Below are positions 30,817-39,032 of a stretch of DNA of 39,120 nt, in pieces. Position 1 is the stretch's first letter. Each line of letters begins with the position of its first letter. Origin of the DNA: Collinsella sp. (lineage in GTDB: Bacteria; Actinomycetota; Coriobacteriia; Coriobacteriales; Coriobacteriaceae); assembly GCA_019414515.1 (NCBI GenBank), contig DXLX01000010.1, forward strand, positions 1-39,120, given 5' to 3'. A program made the position numbers and the translations under genes. Under the pieces are notes generated by a model. That model saw only the letters and a list, made by a program, of their open reading frames with translations, was not told the origin of the DNA and ran no database searches.

Positions 30817-32952
30817 GTGGCAAAAAAGCCTCAGTACGCTCAGAACAACCAGCGCAGTCAGCAGGGCAAACAGGGCCAGCAGCAAAAGCGCGGCGGCAAG
30901 GCCCAGGGCGGCCACGCCACTCATACCCCGGCAGCGCCTGCCCGTCCCTGGCGCCCGGGCCGCGACAAGTTCCTCCCCGTCAGCCGCGCCGATATGGACG
31001 CGCGCGGCTGGGACCAGTGCGACTTCGTCTACATCTGCGGCGACGCCTACGTGGACCACCCCAGCTTTGGCATGGCCATCGTCAGCCGCGTACTCGACGC
31101 GCACGGCTACAAGGTGGGCATCATCTGCCAGCCCGACTGGACCGACCCCGCCAGCATCACGGTGCTCGGCGAGCCGCGCCTGGGCTTTTTGGTCAGCGCC
31201 GGCAACATGGACTCCATGGTCAACCACTATTCGGTGACCAAGCACCGCCGCCACACCGACGCCTATACCCCCGGCGGCGAGGAGGGTCACCGCCCCAACC
31301 GTGCCGTCACGGTCTACGGCAACCTTATCCGTCAGACGTTTAAGGATGCCCCCATCATCATCGGCGGCATCGAGGCAAGCCTGCGCCGTCTGGCCCATTA
31401 TGACTACTGGCAGGACAAGCTCAAGCGCTCGGTACTGCTCGACTCGGGCGCCGACATCCTCATCTACGGCATGGGCGAGCACGCGATTGTCGAGATCGCC
31501 GACGCGCTCGACGCGGGACTGCCCGTCGATCAAATCACCTATATCAACGGCACCGTCTACCGCACCAGCTCGCTCGACGAGGTCTACGACTACGACCTGC
31601 TGCCCAGCTGGAACGACCTTGCCGCCGACAAGCTCAACTACGCGCGCAGCTTTAACGTGCAGCAGCAGAATATGGACCCCATCACCGGACACCGCCTGGT
31701 AGAACCCTACCCCAATAGCGTCTATGTGGTGCAGAACCCGCCGTCGGCGACGCTCACCACCGACGAGATGGACGAGGTGGCCGAACTCCCCTACGCACGC
31801 GATTGGCATCCCGACTACGACGCGGCGGGCGGCGTGCCGGCCTTTGCCGAGATCAAGTTTTCGATCAGCTCCAACCGCGGGTGCTTTGGCGAGTGCTCGT
31901 TTTGCGCGCTGACCTTCCACCAGGGTCGCGTGCTGCAGATGCGCAGCCACGATTCAATCATGCGCGAGGCCGAGCTGCTCACGCACGATCCCGAGTTTAA
32001 GGGCTACATCAACGACGTGGGCGGACCGACGGCAAACTTTAGCCGCCCGGCCTGCGACAAGCAGCTCAAACACGGCGTGTGCAAGAACAAGCGCTGCCTG
32101 TGGCCGAGCGTGTGCAAGAACATGGTGGTCGACGAGAGCGGCTACACGCAGCTGTTGCGCGACCTGCGCCAGCTGCCGGGCGTCAAGAAGGTCTTCGTGC
32201 GCAGCGGCATCCGCTTTGACTACACCATGGCCGATGCCTCGGACGAGTTTTTGCGCGAGCTGCTGGAGCACCATGTCTCTGGCCAGCTGCGCGTAGCGCC
32301 CGAGCACGTGAGCGATGCGGTGCTGAGTGTAATGGGCAAGCCGAGCCGCGCCGTCTACGATGCGTTCTGCCGTAAATTTGAACGCTTGAACCGCGAATAC
32401 GGTCTTAAGCAGTACGTGGTGCCGTACCTGATCTCGAGCCACCCCGGCTCGACCATGAAGGAAGCCGTGGACCTTGCCGAGGCCGTACGCGACATGGGCT
32501 ACATGCCCGAGCAGGTGCAGGACTTCTACCCCACCCCGTCCACCATGTCGACCTGCATGTACTACACCGGCGTGGACCCGCGCACCATGGAGCCGATCTA
32601 TGTGGCGCGCGACCCGCACGAGAAGGCCATGCAGCGCGCGCTCATCCAGTATCGCAAGCCCGAGAACTACAAGCTTGTGCGCGAGGCATTGGAAAAGGCC
32701 GGGCGTCGTGACCTGATCGGCTACACCAAGCATTGCCTGATCCGTCCCGTACCGCCGCGCCCGGGCGAGACGTCTGCTGGCGGCGGACATGGGACCGGCA
32801 AGAAGGGCGGCAAGGCCCACGGTAGCGCCGCCGGCAAGGGACCCAAGGGTAGCAAGGGCCACGGCGGCATGTCGCGTGCGCAAAACACCGCAGGCCGCAA
32901 CCGCGCGGCCCAGGGGCGTCAGGGCGCAAACGGAGGCGGGCGTCGCAACTAG
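30817..32952 (+). CDS. YgiQ-family radical SAM protein
   Basis: A 711-residue radical S-adenosylmethionine protein of the YgiQ family, whose reaction is not known. The N-terminal domain (FVYICGDAYVDHPSFGMAIV; VTVYGNLIRQTF; IIIGGIEASLRRLAHYDYW) precedes the radical SAM core with the cluster-binding C356, C360 and C363 (CFGECSFC). The family's downstream region (CLWPSVCKNMVVDESGY; DFYPTPSTMSTCMYYTG) contains further conserved cysteines. Both ends are low-complexity: a Gln/Lys-rich N-terminus and a Gly/Lys-rich, strongly basic C-terminal tail of about 60 residues, likely disordered and nucleic-acid binding. I choose GTG at 30817, which has GGGAGG 4-5 bp upstream, over an ATG at 30649 that lies before the promoter-like TACAAT. 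Its stop overlaps that of the convergent CPBP gene by 4 bp. Confidence 0.9.
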   Translation: MAKKPQYAQNNQRSQQGKQGQQQKRGGKAQGGHATHTPAAPARPWRPGRDKFLPVSRADMDARGWDQCDFVYICGDAYVDHPSFGMAIVSRVLDAHGYKVGIICQPDWTDPASITVLGEPRLGFLVSAGNMDSMVNHYSVTKHRRHTDAYTPGGEEGHRPNRAVTVYGNLIRQTFKDAPIIIGGIEASLRRLAHYDYWQDKLKRSVLLDSGADILIYGMGEHAIVEIADALDAGLPVDQITYINGTVYRTSSLDEVYDYDLLPSWNDLAADKLNYARSFNVQQQNMDPITGHRLVEPYPNSVYVVQNPPSATLTTDEMDEVAELPYARDWHPDYDAAGGVPAFAEIKFSISSNRGCFGECSFCALTFHQGRVLQMRSHDSIMREAELLTHDPEFKGYINDVGGPTANFSRPACDKQLKHGVCKNKRCLWPSVCKNMVVDESGYTQLLRDLRQLPGVKKVFVRSGIRFDYTMADASDEFLRELLEHHVSGQLRVAPEHVSDAVLSVMGKPSRAVYDAFCRKFERLNREYGLKQYVVPYLISSHPGSTMKEAVDLAEAVRDMGYMPEQVQDFYPTPSTMSTCMYYTGVDPRTMEPIYVARDPHEKAMQRALIQYRKPENYKLVREALEKAGRRDLIGYTKHCLIRPVPPRPGETSAGGGHGTGKKGGKAHGSAAGKGPKGSKGHGGMSRAQNTAGRNRAAQGRQGANGGGRRN

Positions 32953-33860
32953 GGCAGCGGTGCGCTCGCTGCATCCATCCCACACGCGTGGCGCAGCGAG
33001 CGCATCGCCTCTACCAGCACAAAGCCGGCGATAGCGACCGTAATTGCCACGTCGAACGGCGTGTTCACAAACCACAGCAACGTCATGAGATACGACCCGG
33101 CGTTAAAGGCAAAATGCAGCAGGATCGTGTAGCGGAGCTTTCCGGTGGTCACGAGCACCCAGCCAAAGACCAGACCGGCGGCGCCGGCGTAGCAGCCCTG
33201 CACCCAGTTCATATGCATAAAGCCAAAGATGGCCGCCTGCAGCACAATCGCCGCGGCGATGCCTCGCTTGTCCGGTGCCGCCCAGGGCACCATGGCGACG
33301 CCTTGCGCCCGCGCGCGACGCCGGCGCTTCCAGAGCGGACGGCACTGCGGGTTAAATGCTCGGAGCGAAAACTCAAAAATGATACCGCGCACCAGCAGCT
33401 CCTCGCAAAACGGAGCGCCGAGCACCGTGGTCAGGACGGCCAGATAGCTCGTGTCGCCCATGCCCGTCTCCTCGACAAGTTCGCTGTAATCGGCCGCCGC
33501 CTCGGGCAACAGCGACAGCACAGCGTCGGTCACGTAGCCAACGACCACCTGCAGGGCAAGGCCGATCACGATAACGCAGGCGATGCGCCTCCACGCTTTG
33601 CCTGCTCCCCCGCCAAGCGAGCGCTCGCCCTGCCAGCGCGCCATAAACGAGCGCGGCCACAGATAACGCCACCACAGCAGTGCCATCAAAAACGACGCCA
33701 TCTGCGCGGCAGCCTGAAGCAATTGAATATCGAGGTCGTCAATCGAAAAACCCATGAACACCGACGCGACACCCAGAGCGGAAAACAAAACCACGCTCAG
33801 GGCAATATCTGCCGCGACAACGCCAAAACAGGCAAGCGCCCAAATCATCGCATTGAGCAT
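32949..33860 (-). CDS. CPBP-family intramembrane glutamic endopeptidase
   Basis: A 303-residue polytopic membrane protein of the CPBP (Abi/CAAX protease-like) family. The catalytic motifs are all present: motif 1 EELLVRG (E153, E154, R158), motif 2 FGFMHMN (H216) and motif 3 HFAFN (H249, N253). About eight hydrophobic segments surround them, and a basic cytoplasmic loop (KRRRRARAQ, near 178-186) sits between motifs 1 and 2. In Gram-positives these proteins often process or give immunity to bacteriocins, but no bacteriocin gene is evident here. ATG at 33860 has GAGGAGG 5 bp upstream. Its stop codon overlaps that of ygiQ on the opposite strand, so the two transcripts must run into each other or share terminators. 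Confidence 0.9.
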   Translation of the reverse strand: MLNAMIWALACFGVVAADIALSVVLFSALGVASVFMGFSIDDLDIQLLQAAAQMASFLMALLWWRYLWPRSFMARWQGERSLGGGAGKAWRRIACVIVIGLALQVVVGYVTDAVLSLLPEAAADYSELVEETGMGDTSYLAVLTTVLGAPFCEELLVRGIIFEFSLRAFNPQCRPLWKRRRRARAQGVAMVPWAAPDKRGIAAAIVLQAAIFGFMHMNWVQGCYAGAAGLVFGWVLVTTGKLRYTILLHFAFNAGSYLMTLLWFVNTPFDVAITVAIAGFVLVEAMRSLRHACGMDAASAPLP

Positions 33861-33881
33861 GCCAACCTCCTCAAAACCCGA

Positions 33882-33931
33882 CACTTAGGGACGTTCCTTA
33901 ACTGCCGGCAGAAAAGGAACGTCCCCAAGTG
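33882..33931. repeat. GGGACGTTCCTT palindrome (REP-like)
   Basis: CACTTAGGGACGTTCCTT and AAGGAACGTCCCCAAGTG (33882-33899 and 33914-33931) pair nearly perfectly, with CTGCCGGCAG in the loop; GCCGGCAGTTTGGGAC follows. It fills the gap between the antitoxin stop and the CPBP start. Elements of this type (GGGACGTTCC...) are widespread near REP-associated transposases. Confidence 0.85.
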
Positions 33932-33948
33932 CCGGCAGTTTGGGACAG

Positions 33949-34152
33949 TCATTGTTGATGAGAATCGGGCGCAGTGCCAAAAGCCCCGTTCGGCGAGATG
34001 TCGAACGGGAAGGTGCCGCAGCGATTGAACGCGGCGATAAACATGCGGATGGCGTTGGACGGCGTGGTGCCCACGAGTTGGGTTGCCGCCGCGAAGGCTG
34101 CCTTTTCCTCGGGCAAGACCTTCGCGACTACGGGGGTCATGAGTTCTGCCAT
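33949..34152 (-). CDS. RelB/DinJ-family antitoxin without a recognisable toxin
   Basis: A 67-residue protein of the RelB/DinJ type II antitoxin family. An N-terminal ribbon-helix-helix (TPVVAKVLPEEKAAFAAATQ; TTPSNAIRMFIAAF, 29-42) is followed by the family's G-x-x-P-F-(D/E)-I motif (GTFPFDISPN, 46-55). It would normally bind its own operator as a dimer and neutralise a RelE/YafQ ribosome-dependent RNase. No toxin gene follows: only an 88-bp gap with a palindrome, then the CPBP gene. Start: ATG at 34152 with AAGGAAG about 6 bp upstream. A 29-bp imperfect palindrome at 34267-34295 is a likely operator. The orphan state may reflect toxin loss or control of a remote locus. Confidence 0.85.
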   Translation of the reverse strand: MAELMTPVVAKVLPEEKAAFAAATQLVGTTPSNAIRMFIAAFNRCGTFPFDISPNGAFGTAPDSHQQ

Positions 34153-34266
34153 GGCGCTTCCTTTTTGAAACGACGGTAGTGCGGATAGATGCGGGCCACG
34201 CGGCTGGGCGACGGGCTGTGAAGGCAACCCGATTGGCCCGCATCCGGAGTTTGTTTCTGCGGCGTT

Positions 34267-34295
34267 GGTATTACTTGGTATTCCTAAGTATTACC
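34267..34295. promoter_or_regulatory. Operator-like palindrome upstream of the antitoxin gene
   Basis: GGTATTACTT (34267-34276) and AAGTATTACC (34286-34295) form a palindrome with one mismatch; a third related box, GGTATTCC, fills the centre. Such repeated short boxes are typical operators of ribbon-helix-helix antitoxins. It lies about 115 bp before the ATG at 34152. Confidence 0.5.
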
Positions 34296-34323
34296 CCGCA
34301 GATAGAATACCACACCCGGCCCC

Positions 34324-34383
34324 ATGGAGACGGAGGAAACGGATTATTTTTGGTGCAAAGGGGCCAGGTTACTTTGCACCAAA
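34324..34383. repeat. Decayed GGAGACGGAGG element plus 12-bp palindrome
   Basis: GGAGACGGAGGAAACGGATT (from 34326) resembles the arm at 20101-20121. It is followed by TTTGGTGCAAAG (34349-34360), an 11-bp loop and CTTTGCACCAAA (34372-34383), an exact palindrome. It adjoins the operon terminator. Confidence 0.7.
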
Positions 34384-34385
34384 CG

Positions 34386-34425
34386 GCAATGCCCCGCCCA
34401 CGCAATCACGTGGACGGGGCATTGC
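34386..34425 (-). terminator. Terminator of the alpha-glucoside operon
   Basis: GCAATGCCCCG-C-CCACG, loop CAATCA, CGTGG-A-CGGGGCATTGC: a long stem with one mismatch, 32 bp past the GH4 stop. Confidence 0.7.
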
Positions 34426-34456
34426 TCCAGGTATGCGGTCAGCGACCCTGTTGCTT

Positions 34457-35839
34457 TTACTTAAGCTCGGGCCAGTAACCCTTGTTGGCCTCGATCATGT
34501 CGTCGAGAACCTCCTTGGCGACCTTCATCGACGGCACGGTCTTGTTGAGCGTAAAGGCCTTGAGCGCCTTCTCGTACGAACCCTCGATCGTAGCCTCGAC
34601 CACGAGCTTCTCGGAGTTCAGCTGCTGCATCATGAGACCCTGCTGGAACAGCGGAATGTTGTCGCGGCTGATGACCTCGGGGCCGTTCTTGCCAATGTAG
34701 GCAGGCAGCTCGACCATAGCGTCGTAGGGCATGTTGGGGATGGCGCCCTTGTTCTCGCAAATGACCAGGAAGCGCTGCTTGGTGTCGTTCTTCAGAGCGA
34801 TGGCCAGATCGGCGATCCAGTCGCCGTGGCTGCCCGCATAGAACGTGCTCTCGTCGATCTCGCCCGTCTTCTCGTAGTGGTCGATGCCGTCGAAGAGGTT
34901 CTTCTCGCGCGTCTCCTCAACCTCGTTCGCACGGGTGCGCTCGGGGTTTGAGTGCTCGACGAATTCCTTCTGCTGCAGGTAGTAGTTCAGATACGTGTTT
35001 GGCAGGTACTCCGGGAAGCACTCCATGATCTCGTACTCGCCCTTCCAGACGTAGTACCAGCTGCCCTTGGTGTGGCGGTTCTGCTCGGGGTGCTCGTCGG
35101 CGGTCTCCTCGGGCTTCTTTGCCATGAGCGAGCCCATGCCCTTGAGGTAGGAGTCGGGCAGCAGAATCTCATGCTCCTTGATGTACTCGCGCAGCTGCGG
35201 GAGCACCTCCTCGCCCTTGTGGCGGATCGAGGTGAACCAACCAAAGTGGTTGAGGCCAAAGTAATCGTACTCGACATCCTTCTTGTCGATATCGAGTGCG
35301 GCGCAAACCACGTCGATGATCGCAATCGGCATGTCGCAGATGTTGATGATACGAGCGTTGGGACGCAGCACACGGCAGCCCTCGGAGACGATGGCAGCAG
35401 GGTTGGAGTAGTTGAGAATCCAGTAATCCTTCTTGGCGTACTTCTCAACGTCATCGATCAGCTCGACCATGGGGAAGATGGTGCGCATGCCGTAGGCAAG
35501 GCCGCCGCAACCGCAAGTCTCCTGGCCCACGCAGCCGTGACGCAGCGGAATCTTCTCGTCCTGCTCGCGCATGGCGTAGCCGCCCACGCGCATCTGGGCA
35601 AACACGAAGCTCGCGTCGGTAAAAGCCGTCTTTTTGTCGGTGGTCACCGTGAGCTTGATGTCCAGGCCGAGGTCCTCGTGCAAAATCCAGTCCACGAGCA
35701 CGCCGACCTTGCGCTGGCGCTCCTCGTTGATGTCGTACAGACGAATCTCGTCAACGTCGAGCTCGTCCTTGCGCAGGGCGATGGACTTGACGATGCCGGG
35801 GGTAAAGGTGGATCCGCCACCACACAGAGTAATGATCAT
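34457..35839 (-). CDS. 6-phospho-alpha-glucosidase, glycoside hydrolase family 4
   Basis: A 460-residue GH4 enzyme that splits maltose-6'-phosphate or related phospho-alpha-glucosides by an NAD+- and Mn2+-dependent redox mechanism. Visible are the Rossmann loop CGGGSTFTPGIV (6-17), the Asp at the end of the second strand (IRLYDIN), NYSNPAA (143-149), the metal-binding cysteine in NICDMP (166-171) and NHFGW (197-201). The CDMP motif is typical of alpha-specific members; beta-specific ones usually read CNVP. It would be called glvA or malH in other species. Last gene of the operon, it starts 3 bp after the EIICB stop, and its ribosome site (GGAG) lies inside the EIICB end, so translation is coupled. 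Confidence 0.93.
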   Translation of the reverse strand: MIITLCGGGSTFTPGIVKSIALRKDELDVDEIRLYDINEERQRKVGVLVDWILHEDLGLDIKLTVTTDKKTAFTDASFVFAQMRVGGYAMREQDEKIPLRHGCVGQETCGCGGLAYGMRTIFPMVELIDDVEKYAKKDYWILNYSNPAAIVSEGCRVLRPNARIINICDMPIAIIDVVCAALDIDKKDVEYDYFGLNHFGWFTSIRHKGEEVLPQLREYIKEHEILLPDSYLKGMGSLMAKKPEETADEHPEQNRHTKGSWYYVWKGEYEIMECFPEYLPNTYLNYYLQQKEFVEHSNPERTRANEVEETREKNLFDGIDHYEKTGEIDESTFYAGSHGDWIADLAIALKNDTKQRFLVICENKGAIPNMPYDAMVELPAYIGKNGPEVISRDNIPLFQQGLMMQQLNSEKLVVEATIEGSYEKALKAFTLNKTVPSMKVAKEVLDDMIEANKGYWPELK

Positions 35840-35842
35840 TGT

Positions 35843-37459
35843 TTACTGCTCCTTCTCAATTGCGTTTTCGACCTTGTCGCGCATCTCGGCGACCTTCATG
35901 CCAAAGATGATCTGGATATTATTGCCGTTGCGGTTGATGCCGCTGTTGGGCACGTGGTTGATGAGGTCCTCATTGATGAGGTCCGGGTTCTTAACGTTCA
36001 CGCGGAGACGCGTAAAGCAGTTCTCGAGCTCCTCGATGTTGTCCTTGCCGCCAAGACCTGCGACCAGGTCGGCAATACCTGCATCGACGCCCTCTGCGGG
36101 AGCCGCGGCAACGGCGCCCTGCTTCACTGCGACAGACGCGGCGGCCTCGCCCTCGGCAACGGACTCGGCGAGCTCGGACTCCTCCTCGCGGCCAGGCGTG
36201 TGGAGGTTGAGCTTCTTGATAAGGAAGGTGAAGAGGAAGAAGTACAGCGCGGCGTTGACGACTCCAAGCACCAGCATAACCGGCCAGTTGGTCTTATCGA
36301 CGCCCAGGACCAGGTTGGAGACCACGATGTTGATGATGCCGCCTGCAGTCGAAGCGGGCACGGAGAGGACCTTGAGCAGGACCAGGAAGATGCCGGAAAG
36401 AACCGAGTGAACGACAAAGAGCACGGGAGCGGCAAAGACAAAGAGGAAGTCCATGGGCTCGGTCACGCAGGAGAGCACGGCGGTGATGATCAGCGGGATG
36501 ATAACGGCCTTGGTCTTATCCTTGTTCCCCTTGTAGGCGGTGACGATAAAGGCGAGGCCGATGCCGATGTAGGGCCACAGATTGTTGAAGGTGTAGCTGT
36601 TGAAGTAGGTGCTATCGGAGAAGGGCTGACCCGTCATTGCCATCTCGGCAACACGGATGGGATAGGCGCCGGCGATAACCTGACCACCCAGCGTAAGGGT
36701 GCCACCCACATCGGAGAACTGGAACGGGGTGTAGATGAGGTGGTGCAGACCGGTAGGAACGAGCAGCTTGTTGAGCATGCCGTAGATAAACAGACCGATG
36801 TTGCCCGACTCCTTAATGATGCCGGCAACGGAGGAGATGGCACCCTGAACCGGAGGCCAAACGATGCAGAAGCCAGCGCCCATGATCCAGGAGATGATGA
36901 TCATGATCAGGAACGGAAAGCGAACGCCCGAGAACATCGAAAGGGCAATGGGGAACTGCTTGTTCGAGTACTTGTTGAATACGGCACCGGTGATGCAACC
37001 AAGAACGATGCCGCCAAACACGCCGGTATCGAGCACTTGGATGCCCATAACGGTGCTCTGGCCAGTTCCGGTAAGGCCGAGCATGCCGCTCGCCTCGGCA
37101 AGAGAGCCGGTGGCGTTGAGCACGATGTTGTTAGCCTGCAGGAACAGGAAGAACGACATCAGGGCGATCAGCGAAGCATGGCCCTTGTTCTTCTTTGCCA
37201 TGGCGCCGGCGATGCCCACGCAGAACAGAATCGAGAGGTTGTTGATGATAAACATCAGCGACTGATAGACAACGGCGCCCACGAGCTGGAACGGACCGAA
37301 GCCCAGCACAGGGACCATGGCGCAGATGGTCTTGTTGGTCAGAATAATGCCCACGATGAGCAGAATGCCGGCAACCGAGAGATACATCATCGGCTGGACG
37401 ATTGACTTCGCGAACACCTCCAACGGCGCTTTGAAATTGAACTTCTTTTTTGCGGTCAT
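35843..37459 (-). CDS. PTS alpha-glucoside transporter, EIICB
   Basis: A 538-residue membrane permease that imports and phosphorylates an alpha-glucoside, probably maltose. The EIIC domain (about 1-420) has ten or so hydrophobic segments and the glucose-superfamily motifs SGVRFPFLI, LLVPTGLHHLIYTPFQF and VTEPMDFLFVFAAP. A Glu/Ala-rich linker (about 425-455) leads to the EIIB domain with the phospho-cysteine C481 in ENCFTRLR. No EIIA is attached; it is supplied by the separate gene at 38432. Start: ATG at 37459 with GGAAGGGGAG upstream; a TTG nine codons earlier is inside that ribosome site. The gap to licT (99 bp) holds a weak GTGCCC/GGGCAC pair. With the GH4 gene it forms the catabolic end of the operon. 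Confidence 0.93.
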   Translation of the reverse strand: MTAKKKFNFKAPLEVFAKSIVQPMMYLSVAGILLIVGIILTNKTICAMVPVLGFGPFQLVGAVVYQSLMFIINNLSILFCVGIAGAMAKKNKGHASLIALMSFFLFLQANNIVLNATGSLAEASGMLGLTGTGQSTVMGIQVLDTGVFGGIVLGCITGAVFNKYSNKQFPIALSMFSGVRFPFLIMIIISWIMGAGFCIVWPPVQGAISSVAGIIKESGNIGLFIYGMLNKLLVPTGLHHLIYTPFQFSDVGGTLTLGGQVIAGAYPIRVAEMAMTGQPFSDSTYFNSYTFNNLWPYIGIGLAFIVTAYKGNKDKTKAVIIPLIITAVLSCVTEPMDFLFVFAAPVLFVVHSVLSGIFLVLLKVLSVPASTAGGIINIVVSNLVLGVDKTNWPVMLVLGVVNAALYFFLFTFLIKKLNLHTPGREEESELAESVAEGEAAASVAVKQGAVAAAPAEGVDAGIADLVAGLGGKDNIEELENCFTRLRVNVKNPDLINEDLINHVPNSGINRNGNNIQIIFGMKVAEMRDKVENAIEKEQ

Positions 37460-37558
37460 AGCGGTACTCCCCTTCCTTTTCCGCAAATTAAGACAGATGT
37501 GCCCTGGACAAGACCGTGAGCCTTGCCTTATATCAATCGATGTGTGGGCACGTTATGC

Positions 37559-38413
37559 CTAGAGACCAGGTTCTCCAAGCAGGTTAACAATGTGATACGC
37601 GAGATAACTCTTCTCGGCATTGGTAACGACAACGTTATAGGTAGACGACAAGTGGGCGGCTATGGCGTCCACGCACGAGAATGCGCACGGATACGCCGTT
37701 TCATCGATTCGGAACAGCGCGTCGCCGTTGATTTGCCCTGCCGTAGGATCGAGCGCTCGCTGTGCGAAAAACTGCAGGTGACGAACGAAACGTTCGTAAG
37801 GCAACGAGGTATCATCGAGGGTCGTAGCATAGCGCTTGGAAACAATCGCGAGCACGTCACGAACAAGCTGGACCGAAACAATCAAACGATCGGAGCGTTG
37901 CGGCATGGTGGCGTTGACGATGTGCAGCGTAATGAAACCCTGCTCTTCTTCGCTCATCTGGATGCCCATATACTCCTTGACAATCTGCAACGCACGGCCC
38001 GCAAGCGCATACTCCTTGCGATAGAACTGCTGGATCTCGAGCAGCAACGGATTCTCACAGGAGACGCCCTTGCGCTCGCGCTCCAAAGCAAGGCTGATAT
38101 GGTCTGCGAGAGCAATGAGAATCTTGTCGTTGATATCAACATTGAGCTCTCGACGGAGCATCTGAACAATGTCCTCGGCAATCACGAAGTTGACGGTGGG
38201 GATGGACTCCAAAAGATGCGCCAAGCGGTCAATCGTACGCGAATCCTGAGAAGTTCCCTCCTGCAACGCGTAGGTCTTTTCGATCGACGCCTCATCGATG
38301 GCATCGCCGGCATGACGGCCAAAGCAGAGGCCTCGACCGATGACGATGAGCTCGGAGCCATCGTCCGAAGTGACCATTGCGACGTTGTTGTTAAAAACTC
38401 GCTTGATAACCAC
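37559..38413 (-). CDS. BglG/LicT-family transcription antiterminator
   Basis: A 284-residue RNA-binding antiterminator: a CAT domain (1-55, MVIKRVFNNNVAMV...VIGRGLCFG) and two PRD domains. The four regulatory histidines phosphorylated by PTS proteins are present: H105 and H164 (PRD1), H212 and H274 (PRD2), each five residues on from the LicT positions H100, H159, H207 and H269. When substrate is present and EIIB is dephosphorylated, such proteins bind a leader hairpin and stop termination. A matching leader exists before the EIIA gene. I choose GTG at 38413, which fits the LicT N-terminus exactly; GTG at 38425 would add four residues. It follows EIIA by about 18 bp. Confidence 0.93.
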   Translation of the reverse strand: MVIKRVFNNNVAMVTSDDGSELIVIGRGLCFGRHAGDAIDEASIEKTYALQEGTSQDSRTIDRLAHLLESIPTVNFVIAEDIVQMLRRELNVDINDKILIALADHISLALERERKGVSCENPLLLEIQQFYRKEYALAGRALQIVKEYMGIQMSEEEQGFITLHIVNATMPQRSDRLIVSVQLVRDVLAIVSKRYATTLDDTSLPYERFVRHLQFFAQRALDPTAGQINGDALFRIDETAYPCAFSCVDAIAAHLSSTYNVVVTNAEKSYLAYHIVNLLGEPGL

Positions 38414-38431
38414 GGTACCCACCACAAGAAC

Positions 38432-38944
38432 TTACTCAGAAAGCCAGACGACAGACTCTTTAACAACAACAGGGCCGGAAGCATGCTCACGAAGAGTCGA
38501 GTTCTCTGAGCGCTCGCACACGATAACGAAGACTGTGGGATCGAAGCCGGCGGCGCGGACCGCGTCGAAATCGACCTCGACGAGGGGCTGGCCCGCGTCG
38601 ACATGGTCACCCTGGGCAACAAGCGCATGGAAGCCCTTGCCTTCAAGCTTAACAGTATCGATTCCGATATGCAGCATCACCTGAGCAGAGCTGTCGTCGG
38701 ACATGATGCCCAGCGCGTGCTCAGTCGGAAACAGCGCCGCGACGGTGCCTGAAACAGGAGCGCACACCGTTCCCTCTTGGGGAACCACGGCAACGCCATC
38801 GCCCACCGCACGGCTGCTAAAAGCGGGGTCATTGGTATTTTCTAGATGAACAAGCTCGCCGGAAACGGGAGCGAGGATTTCGAACTCGGAAGCTGCAGTC
38901 TTCTGCTCATCCGAACCGCCCATCAGGCGAGAAAAGAAACCCAC
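38432..38944 (-). CDS. PTS EIIA component, glucose family
   Basis: A 170-residue soluble EIIA of the glucose/Crr type that passes phosphate from HPr to EIIB. Family motifs are ILAPVSGELVHLENTNDPAF (23-42), GDGVAVVP, H76 (PTEHALGI), and the phospho-histidine H92 in LHIGIDTVKLEGKGF. The length equals that of free EIIAGlc. I choose GTG at 38944 (MGFFSRLMGG) because AAGGGA lies 9 bp before it; ATG at 38962 and the longer frame to 39007 lack a ribosome site, and the latter overlaps the leader terminator. As first gene of the operon it supplies the domain missing from EIICB and could also phosphorylate regulatory targets. Confidence 0.9.
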   Translation of the reverse strand: MGFFSRLMGGSDEQKTAASEFEILAPVSGELVHLENTNDPAFSSRAVGDGVAVVPQEGTVCAPVSGTVAALFPTEHALGIMSDDSSAQVMLHIGIDTVKLEGKGFHALVAQGDHVDAGQPLVEVDFDAVRAAGFDPTVFVIVCERSENSTLREHASGPVVVKESVVWLSE

Positions 38945-38962
38945 AGTGGCATGTCCCTTCAT

Positions 38963-39032
38963 AAATATAGCCCAACCAAAATCAAGCGAATGCATCCATA
39001 GAGACACACCCGTTCAAAGACTTTGGTTAGGC
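38963..39032 (-). terminator. Leader terminator of the sugar operon
   Basis: On the minus strand GCCTAACCAAA (39022-39032) pairs with TTTGGTTGGGC (38970-38980), one G-U pair, followed by TATATTTA. The loop is long (41 nt). Its 5' arm overlaps the 3' arm of the antiterminator-like hairpin, so only one can form. Confidence 0.5.

Larger units (their letters stand above)
34153..34456. other. Intergenic region, 304 bp
   Basis: Holds, from left to right, the antitoxin leader, its operator-like palindrome, a decayed GGAGACGGAGG repeat with a TTTGGTGCAAAG palindrome, and the terminator of the sugar operon. No further open frame is credible. Confidence 0.6.

Noticed and set aside
33860..33948. RelE/YafQ toxin gene beside the antitoxin
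   Set aside because: The gap is under 90 bp and is filled by a palindromic repeat in all frames.
34952..37405. An 817-codon plus-strand open frame opposite the GH4 and EIICB genes
   Set aside because: It crosses the boundary of two genes and shows only low-complexity Asp/His/Leu-rich antisense sequence.
37487..37558. Second antiterminator site between licT and EIICB
   Set aside because: Only a GTGCCC/GGGCAC pair with a long loop is seen, with no match to the RAT consensus or a T run.
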